Assembly: GCF_900115175.1 (NCBI RefSeq)
Contig: NZ_FOYV01000001.1
Location: 1,364,001-1,428,000, forward strand
Source: Marinobacter gudaonensis
Lineage (GTDB): Bacteria > Pseudomonadota > Gammaproteobacteria > Pseudomonadales > Oleiphilaceae
Direction of reading: 5' to 3'
DNA: 64,000 nucleotides
Of this stretch, positions 45,364 to 53,084 are shown one piece after another. Every line of letters starts with the position of its first letter. The first letter of the stretch is position 1. The notes beneath the pieces are model-generated. The model made no database searches. It worked only from the letters and a program-made list of their open reading frames with translations, and was not told the DNA's origin. Both the position numbers and the translations under genes were made by a program.

Positions 45364-45398
45364 GGTTAACTTTAAATTAAGTATTTGCCAGTTTAACC
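45364..45398. promoter_or_regulatory. Candidate LysR/GcvA operator before DUF1127 gene
   Basis: GGTTAAC (45364-45370) and GTTTAACC (45391-45398) form an imperfect inverted repeat about 20 bases apart, with AAATTAA in between, in the gap between the divergent LysR and DUF1127 genes. Position and dyad symmetry suggest a LysR site. Confidence 0.38.
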
Positions 45399-45462
45399 CG
45401 TTTGTCCGGCCGCAGTCCAAACGAAACAATAAGCCTGAACTTTACAGTAAAGGAGAACCACA

Positions 45463-45675
45463 ATGTCAGCCGCTTCCTCCTCTGCTCAGGCAGCCAGATA
45501 CGTTCACAACAGTAAAGCCGTTAAAAACAGTCTGATCCATAGAATCAGCAGATGGCATGTGAACTGGAGAACTCGCCGACAACTTGCCCGCCTGCCTGAC
45601 TTCATGCTGCGAGACATCGGCATCTCAAGAGTCGATGCCGAACAGGAAGCCCGGAAGCCTTTCTGGACTGAGTAA
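45463..45675 (+). CDS. DUF1127-family small protein
   Basis: The 70-residue protein has the DUF1127 motif RRQLARLPDFMLRDIGISRVDAE-like in its C-terminal half (about residues 38-60). Such proteins are small Arg-rich RNA- or stress-related factors (YjiS-like). AAAGGAGA lies just before ATG. The gene diverges from a GcvA-like LysR regulator. Confidence 0.9.
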   Translation: MSAASSSAQAARYVHNSKAVKNSLIHRISRWHVNWRTRRQLARLPDFMLRDIGISRVDAEQEARKPFWTE

Positions 45676-45719
45676 CACCAACATCGCTGTCGATGTGGGC
45701 ACTGGAATTTTAAAAGGCG

Positions 45720-46385
45720 TTACTCAGAAAAAGGAGCGGACAAGGTCACGTGCTCGCCGTCGTGCTCATTGGCATAAACATGAACGCGATTCACCAGGTG
45801 GGCAGAGGTACGGGCCTCCTGCAACTCCTGAAGCGCCCGACTCATGTACAGGAAAGACACCGCCGCGAGGTAGTCCTTGGTGAACCCCAACAAACCACTG
45901 TCCGGGCAGTGGCTGTCTTCGAAGCCGGATAACTCATCTTCGTCAATGACCGACCAGAGTTCCGAGTAATCGAACTCCCCAGTCAGGGTGATCAGGTGAT
46001 CTCCGAACGCACCGGAATCGAGATAATCGGATCCGTCCATGAGTGCATAGTCCCCGCCCCCGAAGCAGGCCATCACCGCCTTCTGACTCCACAAATCGTG
46101 TTCAATGAAGACGGCTTCTACACGGTCGCCGTCCTGGGAGCTCGCAAGCTCATCAAACATCGTGTCTAACTGAGACCGGTAACTGGCGACCAGTGCCCGT
46201 TTATCGTAGGTACCGACGAACCGGATAATGTCATCGATTCGCTCCCGCAGGGCGGGACTGTCGAATTCTCCCGCGAGATCCAGGAGGTTGGTTTTCGCGA
46301 TGCCTATGTTCCGAGAGAGCGGATCCAGCGATTCCGAGCGCCATTGACTGAGCCATTTCCTGATCACAAGTCTGTCCTCTAACAC
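45720..46385 (-). CDS. Uncharacterised 221-residue protein
   Basis: The acidic 221-residue protein has no signal peptide and no recognised domain. Its N-terminal part contains IGIAKTNLLDLAGEFDSPAL, which is matched by a 34-residue ORF at 47595-47699 (TAKASLRDLAEEFD). Helix-forming ELQEARTSAHLVNRV and several Asp/Glu clusters suggest a soluble alpha-beta protein. It is convergent with DUF1127. Confidence 0.7.
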   Translation of the reverse strand: MLEDRLVIRKWLSQWRSESLDPLSRNIGIAKTNLLDLAGEFDSPALRERIDDIIRFVGTYDKRALVASYRSQLDTMFDELASSQDGDRVEAVFIEHDLWSQKAVMACFGGGDYALMDGSDYLDSGAFGDHLITLTGEFDYSELWSVIDEDELSGFEDSHCPDSGLLGFTKDYLAAVSFLYMSRALQELQEARTSAHLVNRVHVYANEHDGEHVTLSAPFSE

Positions 46386-46652
46386 GTATCAACTGAGCTT
46401 AGTCAGGCGTTGATTGTGAATCCACCAGCAAACAGCTATAAAGACCTCGCCAAATCAAAACCCAACTGCTGGCGCAAACTCATTGCCTCGGGCGCCACAA
46501 GCAACCACCCCAAAACGCCGAGCGAAGGAACGCCCAACCCGCATAACCGAGAAACGCCTGAAAAATAGTTCTGCCTATATCGCCGTTCCCACAAGCATGC
46601 TAAAAGACTCCTCCCGGCAGCAGCTCGGGCATTTTCCCATCAGGATTTCAGC

Positions 46653-46997
46653 ATGTCAGACAAATTTTTCTACAAGGGCAGGCAGGACGCCCGCCAGCAC
46701 CACACCGCCTATGGCGGATTTCAGACCAAAGCCAGCCAGAAGAGCGGCAGTAAGAAATACCCGCTCACGCTGGTAGTGACCAACGAGGCGCGCAAGCAGG
46801 AGATTGAGGCTCAGGTGGCCGAGGCGAAGCTGCACGCGACGATTACGGTTGATACCGGCGAGGGCGCTGTTGAATCCATCAACGAGCTCACCGCTATCCT
46901 GAACAAAGGTGGGACAGTGACAACGGTGAAGCCACCCTCCCGAAACGACGCCTGCAGCTGCGGTAGTGGACTCAAATTCAAGAAGTGCTGCGGCTAA
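46653..46997 (+). CDS. SEC-C motif protein (PBPRA1643-like)
   Basis: The 114-residue protein ends in a SEC-C zinc-binding motif RNDACSCGSGLKFKKCCG (residues about 97-114), as at the C-terminus of SecA. The N-terminus FFYKGRQDARQHHTAYGGFQ is typical of the family that pairs this tail with a small, SWIM-like domain. Role unknown. CAGGAT lies 9 bases before the ATG. The 267-base gap upstream holds no recognisable site. Confidence 0.88.
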   Translation: MSDKFFYKGRQDARQHHTAYGGFQTKASQKSGSKKYPLTLVVTNEARKQEIEAQVAEAKLHATITVDTGEGAVESINELTAILNKGGTVTTVKPPSRNDACSCGSGLKFKKCCG

Positions 46998-47046
46998 CTA
47001 GCGCCCTAGAGTAGAGGGTGGTTTCTCGATAGCCGCAGCAGAACGA

Positions 47047-47068
47047 GGCCAGCGTAATCACGCTGGCC
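47047..47068. terminator. Hairpin between SEC-C and glycine-zipper genes
   Basis: GGCCAGCGT (47047-47055) pairs perfectly with ACGCTGGCC (47060-47068) around a 4-base loop. It lies between the stops of two convergent genes. No T-tract follows. Confidence 0.6.
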
Positions 47069-47077
47069 CGTCGCAAT

Positions 47078-47407
47078 TCAGCAGTTACCCTTCTTCGCCT
47101 GCCCCGGCGGGCAGAAATGGCCGCGGGACTTCCGGTACGAGCGGTGATCGTCATGGTCGTAGCGGCGACGATCATGGTCCCGATAGTAGTCTCTATCGTG
47201 ATCCCGTGTGGTAATGGCGGTTCCCGTTGCCGCACCGACGGCACCACCGAGGATAGCACCATCCCGGCCACCTACCTCATTGCCAATGGCAGCTCCAATC
47301 GCGCCACCGATACCGCCACCCAGGGCTGCGTCGGCGGTGTCATCGGCCACAGCACCCAGTGAGGTGGCACTCAACGTCAAAAAAACCAGCAGTGATTTGA
47401 TGTTCAT
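47078..47407 (-). CDS. Exported glycine-zipper protein
   Basis: The 109-residue protein has a signal peptide (MNIKSLLVFLTLSATSLGAVA) and a glycine-zipper segment GGGIGGAIGAAIGNEVGG then GAILGGAVGAATGTAI, which may insert in or cross a membrane. A His/Asp/Arg-rich C-terminal tail (DYYRDHDRRRYDHDDHRSYR) follows. Outer-membrane or envelope location is likely. ATG 47407 is used; the upstream ATG is 15 bases away. Confidence 0.78.
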   Translation of the reverse strand: MNIKSLLVFLTLSATSLGAVADDTADAALGGGIGGAIGAAIGNEVGGRDGAILGGAVGAATGTAITTRDHDRDYYRDHDRRRYDHDDHRSYRKSRGHFCPPGQAKKGNC

Positions 47408-47543
47408 AGACATAACTCCCATGGTTCAGGTTATCTGACCAGCTCCGTGGGACAGGCAGGAAACCACGGTATCCATCGCCCCATCCGCCACTTGTCAGAT
47501 TTGCCATCACTTCGAGAGTACCAAACGTGCGAGTAACACCACC

Positions 47544-47560
47544 CGTTACGATAACGTTAT
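47544..47560. promoter_or_regulatory. Overlapping palindromes upstream of glycine-zipper gene
   Basis: CGTTA-CGA-TAACG (47544-47556) overlaps ATAACGTTAT (47551-47560), a perfect 10-base palindrome. This is about 140 bases upstream of the glycine-zipper start. A dimeric regulator could bind it; none is adjacent. Confidence 0.3.
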
Positions 47561-47594
47561 ATTTCAACAGGTTACGGAAAGTTAAGGAATGCGT

Positions 47595-47699
47595 TCAGTG
47601 CGGCAGAGTCACGCGTTTCCCGTCATTCATCCCGTCGAACTCTTCTGCGAGATCCCGGAGGCTGGCTTTGGCGGTGCCGGCAAAATGCACTTCACTCAC
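47595..47699 (-). CDS. Possible coupled 34-residue ORF
   Basis: A GTG at 47699 overlaps the stop of the upstream membrane-protein gene (GTGA). It opens a 34-codon frame with VHFAGTAKASLRDLAEEFDG and ends in VTLPH. The nucleotide region 47634-47678 is about 80% identical to 46260-46304 inside the 221-residue gene. It could be a coupled micropeptide or a decayed paralogue fragment. Confidence 0.35.
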   Translation of the reverse strand: MSEVHFAGTAKASLRDLAEEFDGMNDGKRVTLPH

Positions 47700-48304
47700 G
47701 CCAACTGAGAAATCTCCGCCCCAGCAGGAATCTGAGACGGCTGCTCGGGCTCACGCCCCCTGAGCATGTTGGACAGCCGACGCTCCCGAACCTTGTGGAC
47801 TGAAGGGTCGAGCCGCAACACCTTCAGCGGCAAACGATCCCCTTCGCGAAGTTTATCGAACAGATCGGCCTTGTTCAGATAATACGCCCCGCTGTGGTTG
47901 CGCCCGTTGAACTGATAGTCAAATTCAACGAGCAGATGACAGCTGTAATACTCGCCTTTCAACCTGTTGTTGTGGTCAAAAACCTGATTTAACTGGCACT
48001 CCGCCTCTTTCCGAGTCAGAACGCCATCCACTTCCATGCCGTACTTTCTCAACAGGGCCAGGCCGTAGTAATAACCGATGCTTGAGTGGGCGCTTACAAA
48101 AGAATAGACAAACAGAGCGAGGCCAATCAGTGCAAAGAATCCACCGAATAACATGGCCCCCCATTCACCAAAGCCAAGAAAGAAAACCCCGCCTCCGGCA
48201 GATGCGAATATCAGCCCCATGCTCAGGAGCAAGAAAAAGGAGCCGGCATGATCCTTTACCGCTGACCAGAGCAGCGGCCAGTCTGTTGTGCGTTTCCTTC
48301 GCAT
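47696..48304 (-). CDS. DUF3592-like membrane protein
   Basis: The 202-residue protein has two membrane helices (about residues 20-40 and 44-68), then a beta-rich soluble domain with VDGVLTRKEAECQLNQVFDH, YYSCHLLVEFDYQFNGRNHS and GDRLPLKVLRLDPS. That pattern resembles DUF3592 domains. It ends at a GTGA overlap with a tiny ORF. Its 5' gap of 240 bases contains repeats and operator-like palindromes. Confidence 0.72.
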   Translation of the reverse strand: MRRKRTTDWPLLWSAVKDHAGSFFLLLSMGLIFASAGGGVFFLGFGEWGAMLFGGFFALIGLALFVYSFVSAHSSIGYYYGLALLRKYGMEVDGVLTRKEAECQLNQVFDHNNRLKGEYYSCHLLVEFDYQFNGRNHSGAYYLNKADLFDKLREGDRLPLKVLRLDPSVHKVRERRLSNMLRGREPEQPSQIPAGAEISQLA

Positions 48305-48376
48305 TTTAGATTCCTTGTGACGGCTGGCCTAACAGTGAACCAGCAAAAATGGATCTCGATAAGAAATCCGGAAAAA

Positions 48377-48393
48377 GCTCTGTCCCGGTTTTT
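48377..48393 (+). repeat. Interspersed repeat copy (CTCTGTCCCGGTTTTT type)
   Basis: GCTCTGTCCCGGTTTTT matches the core of the sites at 43281 and 56553. It lies between the membrane-protein gene and the paired palindromes at 48482. Confidence 0.5.
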
Positions 48394-48481
48394 GAACAAT
48401 TTCCCCTTTGGTGTGCCAGCCGGAGAAGGGGCTGGTTACAATCGAAAGCGACTCGAACTGAATCCTGTATGCTCGCCAAGA

Positions 48482-48517
48482 TACCTAAAATGGGTATATT
48501 TTTACCCGATTTGGGTT
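48482..48517. promoter_or_regulatory. Paired operator-like palindromes, left flank of helicase operon
   Basis: TACCTAAAATGGGTA (48482-48496) and TACCCGATTTGGGTT (48503-48517) are two near-perfect 15-base palindromes, 21 bases apart centre to centre. The same pair, with the same spacing, stands at 52365-52400 before the nucleotidyltransferase gene. They lie 28 bases beyond the helicase stop. Confidence 0.6.
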
Positions 48518-48544
48518 TCAACACTCAGACTGGATTTTACTAGC

Positions 48545-51286
48545 TTACTGAAGTGAGTAACCCTGTATTCGATGCAAGAACTTGGCGATACGTTCTTCAA
48601 TCTGGCTCTGGACGGTACTCAACCGCAGTATTTCAACGCCTGCTTTTCGGAGAATACTGTCCTTCAAGGCGTCCCGACGCCGCTGAACATCTGACTCATG
48701 TGACCCGCCGTCTACTTCAATCACCGCAAGGGGTTTCTTGCCGACTTTGTAATAAATGACAAAGTCGCAGCTACTTCGGGAGTGCAAAAATGCTGTTTCG
48801 TCTTTCGTCAGTGACAGCGAACGGGCGGAAACGATCTGATTCAAGGGAATTTGGGGGAAAACTTTGAGATCCCGATTGGAATCCCGAGTAAGGGATTCAC
48901 GAAGAATCTGGGCAACGATTTGCTCTGACTTGAAGTCAGAGTCCGAAGATCGAAGCAGATTCTTCAATCGGTTCAGCGAGCTGTCATACTCTCGATACAA
49001 CAAGTCGAATGCCGAGACCACAGGGGACCTGATGACCTGATTCGGCCCGCCAGAACCGTAATACTCGATATACCTGACCAGTGCCGCAATATGGCCTTGC
49101 GCTCTATTGAATACCTCGTCGCCTGTTACGAGGGTGAATTGCTTTTTTGCACGTGAAACAGCAACGTTAACAAGTTGAGGGTCATCGACAAAACTTGTCT
49201 GCTGATGGTCATCTGCAGACTTTTTGTCCAGAACTGTGGAAAAAACGATTTCATCGCACTCCCTGCCCTGGAATTTGTGCGCAGTTTTACTCGCGAAATC
49301 AGCGGGCAATGCCCCTTCCGCAAGATCCACCTGAGCATTGTAAGGCGCGATAAAACCTCGCCCATCCAAATCTTCAGACAGTCCTTTCTCAGCGCCCTCC
49401 AGAGTGTGGAGAATCGAGTCTATTTCACGAAGGTTTTTGAATCCTCGAGCGTGATTACCTTTGGCTGTAACAATCAGCCGCATGGGATCTGGATGCGTCC
49501 CCTCGGTCATGGGGATGAGTTGGTTATCGTAAAACTGCTGGTTGCAGAATTGAATGATCATGGGGTCACATCGGTAATGCTCTCTCAGCAAAGTGACCGG
49601 TGCGGTCTCACCGAAAACCTTGAGACATGAATCAAGCAAACTTTGCGTTGAACAGTCGTATTTCTCGTCGGGCGGAGCCAGCTCGATCGGTTTAAGAACC
49701 GGTTTGAGCTGTTTTGTATCGCCAACAATAATAAGGTTGCGGGCACAGCTCATTGCCAGAATTCCGGGCAAGATGTCCTGCTGGGAGGCCTCATCGATGA
49801 TGGCATAATCAAGCACAGTGCCAGCCCCTAGCGATGCCAAAACCGAGTGGGTACTGCTTCCGACAATCGGAAAACGCTGAAAAAAGTCCTTGGGCAATTG
49901 GCGATGAGCCGCCCCGTTCAAATCGATGTGCGGCCATTTCCTCCGACCCAACTCTGACCGCAAATACGCAAGAGATGACTTGGCAATTTCGAGCATCAAC
50001 GCTTCCAGATCGTTGTCTTGAAGAGTCTTTTGGACAGTTTCCAGCTCTAGCTCTTTCTGTTGCAGGGCTCTCTCGTAATATTGCTTCTGAAGCAGCTGTA
50101 CAAGGCCATTTCGCTGCTTCGTGGTGCGAAAATATTTCGTACGGACAATTCGGTAACGGAAGAAAAGTGTCAGGCGATCGCGCAGAGAGATGGGTTTGTC
50201 TTCTAGAAGGTTTAAAAATGCGATCAGTTCGATTAGTTGGCTTACGGGAAATTGGTACTTCGCTGAAAGCTTCGAGTCGAAACACTCACCAGCGGATTCC
50301 GGATCATCCTCTATCCACTGCGTTAAATGGCGGGCTTCTGCCAACAACTCTCTAATATCGGCCTTTAACAAAGCCGCTTTGGTTTGAGCATCAAGTACCT
50401 TCTCAATCGCACCGAGCTGTCGAGTGATGTCCATTAGAGTGGGTACGACGTCTGCTGGTGCGGAGGCTAACTCGGGGATCGAAGGTGGATCTTCAAAGAA
50501 CCGGTTACGGTTGTCACGATTCCCCAGCTGCGCCGATAGATAGTCGAGGTCATGAGTCTTCAGTTTTTCATAGATATTCTCCACCGCCGAGTTGGCATTG
50601 GACAAAACCGCAACGGTTTTTCCCTGCAGGAGAATGTTAGCGATGATGTTCAAGATGGTCTGCGTTTTGCCCGTTCCAGGAGGGCCCTGAATAACGCTTA
50701 CCTGAGATTGGAAAGCCCGCCGGGTTGCTAAAAGCTGACTTTCATTAAGACCGAATGGAAATATGAGTTGTTCAGGAGCTTCTCGGGACAAAGATGCACC
50801 TGAGAAGTAGGCGTTCAATACCGAATCAGGATTCGGCAGAAGTTTATCTAGCTGGTTCTGTAAGAGGCTATCCGGCGAAAACGCCTCGTCATCTTTTGTC
50901 GACGCACCTGTTCTTGCTCTCGCCTCGGCGACCTTAAGAAAGTATTGGTAAACCGTACCCTGTTTGAAATTGGCAGATTGCTCAATAACAACATTTTCTC
51001 GTTTGAATAAATAATCCTTTTCTGAATTGGGATAGCGAACCAGCGCCTGCTTTTTACCAAACACAGCGACCTTCTTTGCCTCTTGGTAGGAGCGTCCCGA
51101 ATCTTTCGAGAGCAGGCAATTTTCGAAGACCTCTGTCGGTTCTATCTTGCAATCGGCCAATGGCCGTCGAAAGGTCTTTCCGGACGGGAAACGGACTTCC
51201 AGGTCAAAAGACGTTCTTGAACGTTTAATTTCCCAATCAGAGATTTGGTCAGTTTTATCCTGACCACTCATTTCAATCCGAACCAT
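48545..51286 (-). CDS. Superfamily 1 helicase with C-terminal DUF2726 nuclease-like domain
   Basis: The 913-residue protein has an SF1 (Upf1/Dna2-like) helicase core: Walker A GPPGTGKTQ (201-209), DEAS (498-501), VGDTKQLKP (521-529), REHYRCDP (568-575) and VAVSRAKKQ (708-716). The C-terminal part (about 785-905) fits DUF2726, with DFVIYY (Asp841), IEVDGGSHES (Glu857, Asp859) and a Lys875, as in PD-(D/E)xK enzymes. It follows the HEPN gene by 50 bases. Probably a helicase-nuclease of an antiviral or RNA-directed module. Confidence 0.9.
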   Translation of the reverse strand: MVRIEMSGQDKTDQISDWEIKRSRTSFDLEVRFPSGKTFRRPLADCKIEPTEVFENCLLSKDSGRSYQEAKKVAVFGKKQALVRYPNSEKDYLFKRENVVIEQSANFKQGTVYQYFLKVAEARARTGASTKDDEAFSPDSLLQNQLDKLLPNPDSVLNAYFSGASLSREAPEQLIFPFGLNESQLLATRRAFQSQVSVIQGPPGTGKTQTILNIIANILLQGKTVAVLSNANSAVENIYEKLKTHDLDYLSAQLGNRDNRNRFFEDPPSIPELASAPADVVPTLMDITRQLGAIEKVLDAQTKAALLKADIRELLAEARHLTQWIEDDPESAGECFDSKLSAKYQFPVSQLIELIAFLNLLEDKPISLRDRLTLFFRYRIVRTKYFRTTKQRNGLVQLLQKQYYERALQQKELELETVQKTLQDNDLEALMLEIAKSSLAYLRSELGRRKWPHIDLNGAAHRQLPKDFFQRFPIVGSSTHSVLASLGAGTVLDYAIIDEASQQDILPGILAMSCARNLIIVGDTKQLKPVLKPIELAPPDEKYDCSTQSLLDSCLKVFGETAPVTLLREHYRCDPMIIQFCNQQFYDNQLIPMTEGTHPDPMRLIVTAKGNHARGFKNLREIDSILHTLEGAEKGLSEDLDGRGFIAPYNAQVDLAEGALPADFASKTAHKFQGRECDEIVFSTVLDKKSADDHQQTSFVDDPQLVNVAVSRAKKQFTLVTGDEVFNRAQGHIAALVRYIEYYGSGGPNQVIRSPVVSAFDLLYREYDSSLNRLKNLLRSSDSDFKSEQIVAQILRESLTRDSNRDLKVFPQIPLNQIVSARSLSLTKDETAFLHSRSSCDFVIYYKVGKKPLAVIEVDGGSHESDVQRRRDALKDSILRKAGVEILRLSTVQSQIEERIAKFLHRIQGYSLQ

Positions 51287-51336
51287 GCCACAGCGCCCTG
51301 AACCAATGCGAAAAAGCGTTATTCATCAAGATTCCT

Positions 51337-51756
51337 TCAATCGCCCGTCAGCTTGAACACGGCATGCTCGATCTCTTCTGCAATTTGGAGAACACTCTGA
51401 ACCAGGGATGGGCTCAGGTCGATCTCCCCCTCATATTCCGCCAGATTTCTCTTTTTATGAGCTTGATCAAGCACTCGCCATTTCGCCGCCGACAACCCCA
51501 GGGTGTGCTGTAAACATTGAAAAACGAGATAGCGATTGTCCGACCGATAGCCGCAATGCCGTAAGGCAGCCAGGGACAGCGCATGTGCAGCGTTATACGA
51601 GAGATCAAAACGGCTTTCGATGCTTAGCGATTCGAGACGTGCATCGTTCAAACGAACGGTCCCAGAGCGTATCAATCCTTTGATTTCTTCCACATCGGGA
51701 GGCTCCCGATGGAGCTTATTAATCTTGACCAGATTGTCGAGAGATTCCGAATTCAT
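51337..51756 (-). CDS. HEPN-domain protein partner of nucleotidyltransferase
   Basis: A 139-residue all-helical protein. KKRNLAEYEG (about residues 103-112) resembles the HEPN RNxxxH-type motif, but the usual His seems to be Glu. The N-terminus NSESLDNLVKINKLHREPPD and SIESRFDLSYNAAHALSLAA fit substrate-binding-like HEPN proteins. AAGGGAATTTGG precedes ATG 51756; it overlaps the nucleotidyltransferase 3' end by 38 bases. HEPN partners of MNT proteins act as toxins in known pairs. Confidence 0.82.
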   Translation of the reverse strand: MNSESLDNLVKINKLHREPPDVEEIKGLIRSGTVRLNDARLESLSIESRFDLSYNAAHALSLAALRHCGYRSDNRYLVFQCLQHTLGLSAAKWRVLDQAHKKRNLAEYEGEIDLSPSLVQSVLQIAEEIEHAVFKLTGD

Positions 51757-52351
51757 CCAAATTCCCTTTAAGTAGGATGTAAGGCCCATCCAGGACCCTG
51801 GTAAGGAAAGACTGCTGTTTCACAAGACGGCTTGTGAAGTCGCTTCGAGTATACACCGTGGGATTAATGGTGCGGGCGAGCGAACGTTCTGCCGGATCAA
51901 GTGTTTCGAAAATATCTTCCAGACTCACAGTGTCGGATACTAACAACAGATCAACATCGCTTCCTGCGTGATCAACACCCTTCGCCACTGAGCCGTAAAG
52001 CAACGCAACATCAATCTCAGGGTACAGTGGTTGCAACGCCGCATTGATCTGAGATTCTGGGCCAAGCAATTTTGTCACCAGAGAAGCAAGCTCAGCGTAA
52101 ATCGGGGATTCTCGATTTACCCTGTAGCGCTTTTGCCGGCCTCGTAGATCTTGAAAAACAAGTCCACAATCTACCAGCCGCGCCACTTCTCGTTGCACTG
52201 CGCCCGACCCTGCACCAACCGCATCGATTACCTCACGTAGAGCAAATTCGGTATCGGGCCTCAAGAAAAAGAGCTTTAAAACCTTTTGCCGAGTTGAGGG
52301 GAAAAGCGCGTCCGCCATTCCCATTTGTGTCGAGTGCTGTTGATTTCCCAT
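51719..52351 (-). CDS. Winged-helix nucleotidyltransferase (MNT-like)
   Basis: The 210-residue protein has a winged helix (about 15-82: RQKVLKLFFLRPDTEFALRE, GAGSGAVQREVARLVDCGLV) and a minimal nucleotidyltransferase with GSVAKGVDHAGSDVDLLLV (GSxxxG, SDxD; residues 120-138). In MNT-HEPN toxin systems the nucleotidyltransferase AMPylates and silences the HEPN toxin. The wHTH suggests autoregulation through the nearby palindromes. ATG 52351 is used; an ATG at 52318 is possible. Confidence 0.85.
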   Translation of the reverse strand: MGNQQHSTQMGMADALFPSTRQKVLKLFFLRPDTEFALREVIDAVGAGSGAVQREVARLVDCGLVFQDLRGRQKRYRVNRESPIYAELASLVTKLLGPESQINAALQPLYPEIDVALLYGSVAKGVDHAGSDVDLLLVSDTVSLEDIFETLDPAERSLARTINPTVYTRSDFTSRLVKQQSFLTRVLDGPYILLKGNLDEFGISRQSGQD

Positions 52352-52364
52352 ACAACCCCTAAAA

Positions 52365-52400
52365 TACCCAATAAAGGTACAATCATACCCAAAATGGGTG
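52365..52400. promoter_or_regulatory. Paired operator-like palindromes before nucleotidyltransferase
   Basis: TACCCAATAAAGGTA (52365-52379) and TACCCAAAATGGGTG (52386-52400), 21 bases apart, lie 14 bases upstream of the ATG. The wHTH-nucleotidyltransferase is the obvious candidate binder. A near-identical pair stands at 48482-48517. Confidence 0.65.
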
Positions 52401-52509
52401 CGAAAAGCACTCCCACTCCTCTGATGGCGCGCTGCCACAAACAGTGCGCTTACGCCTGGCCAAAAGACTGGGTTTTCTCCAATTTTTTGGTACCTTCGTG
52501 ACTATCGGA

Positions 52510-52528
52510 GGGCGAAGCTGTTTCGCCC
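52510..52528 (+). other. Short perfect hairpin in MOSC leader
   Basis: GGGCGAA (52510-52516) pairs with TTCGCCC (52522-52528) with a 5-base loop, about 20 bases before the MOSC start. It could form a leader stem near the ribosome-binding site. No riboswitch match was recognised. Confidence 0.35.
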
Positions 52529-52548
52529 CTGTGAACGAGCGAGCACCG

Positions 52549-53040
52549 ATGCCTGAACCAACCCCACTTCAAACCCTGCTGGATACCCTCCCCCAATGCG
52601 GCCGCGTGGAATGGATTGGCATCCGTCCCGCACGCGGTGAGCCCATGCAGGTCCTCAACAGCGTGGCGGTAACCCCGGGCAAGGGCCTGGAGGGCGACCG
52701 ATTCAAGGGTCGCGACACCAGCAAACGCCAGGTCACCCTGATCCAGCAGGAGCACCTGAGCGCCATTGCCTCCTGTCTTCACCGCGAGGCCATCGCACCC
52801 GAGGTTTTCCGGCGCAACATCGTGGTGTCTGGCCTGAACCTGCTGGCGCTGAAGGGCAAGCAATTCCGAATTGGCAGCGTGGTGCTGGAATACACCGGCC
52901 TTTGCCACCCATGCAGCAAGATGGAGACCGCGCTTGGGCCTGGTGGTTACAACGCCATGCGGGGGCATGGCGGAATCACAACGCGGGTGGTTGAGGCGGG
53001 GGAGATTGGGCTTGGGGATGACGTTCGGGTCTGCGACTAA
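52549..53040 (+). CDS. MOSC-domain protein
   Basis: The 163-residue protein has a MOSC beta-barrel: GIRPARGEPMQVLNSVAVTP, QVTLIQQEHLSAIASCLHRE, FRRNIVVSGLNLLALKGKQF and YTGLCHPCSKME with the conserved Cys used for sulfur or molybdenum-cofactor chemistry. Members include YiiM-like oxidoreductases and N-hydroxylated base reductases. ATG 52549 is used; an in-frame upstream ATG lies in the spacer. Confidence 0.88.
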   Translation: MPEPTPLQTLLDTLPQCGRVEWIGIRPARGEPMQVLNSVAVTPGKGLEGDRFKGRDTSKRQVTLIQQEHLSAIASCLHREAIAPEVFRRNIVVSGLNLLALKGKQFRIGSVVLEYTGLCHPCSKMETALGPGGYNAMRGHGGITTRVVEAGEIGLGDDVRVCD

Positions 53041-53084
53041 CATCCCAACGCGCAAATCTCCCGCTTCAGCGTTATAGTGCCCCG

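Noticed and set aside
46483..46776. A 97-codon frame overlapping the start of the SEC-C gene
   Set aside because: It is out of frame with the SEC-C protein, lacks a ribosome-binding site and has basic, low-complexity composition. The SEC-C frame has a clear domain.
47340..47567. A 75-codon minus-strand frame upstream of the glycine-zipper gene
   Set aside because: It overlaps the glycine-zipper start, has no ribosome site or recognisable sequence and no signal peptide, so it is probably chance.
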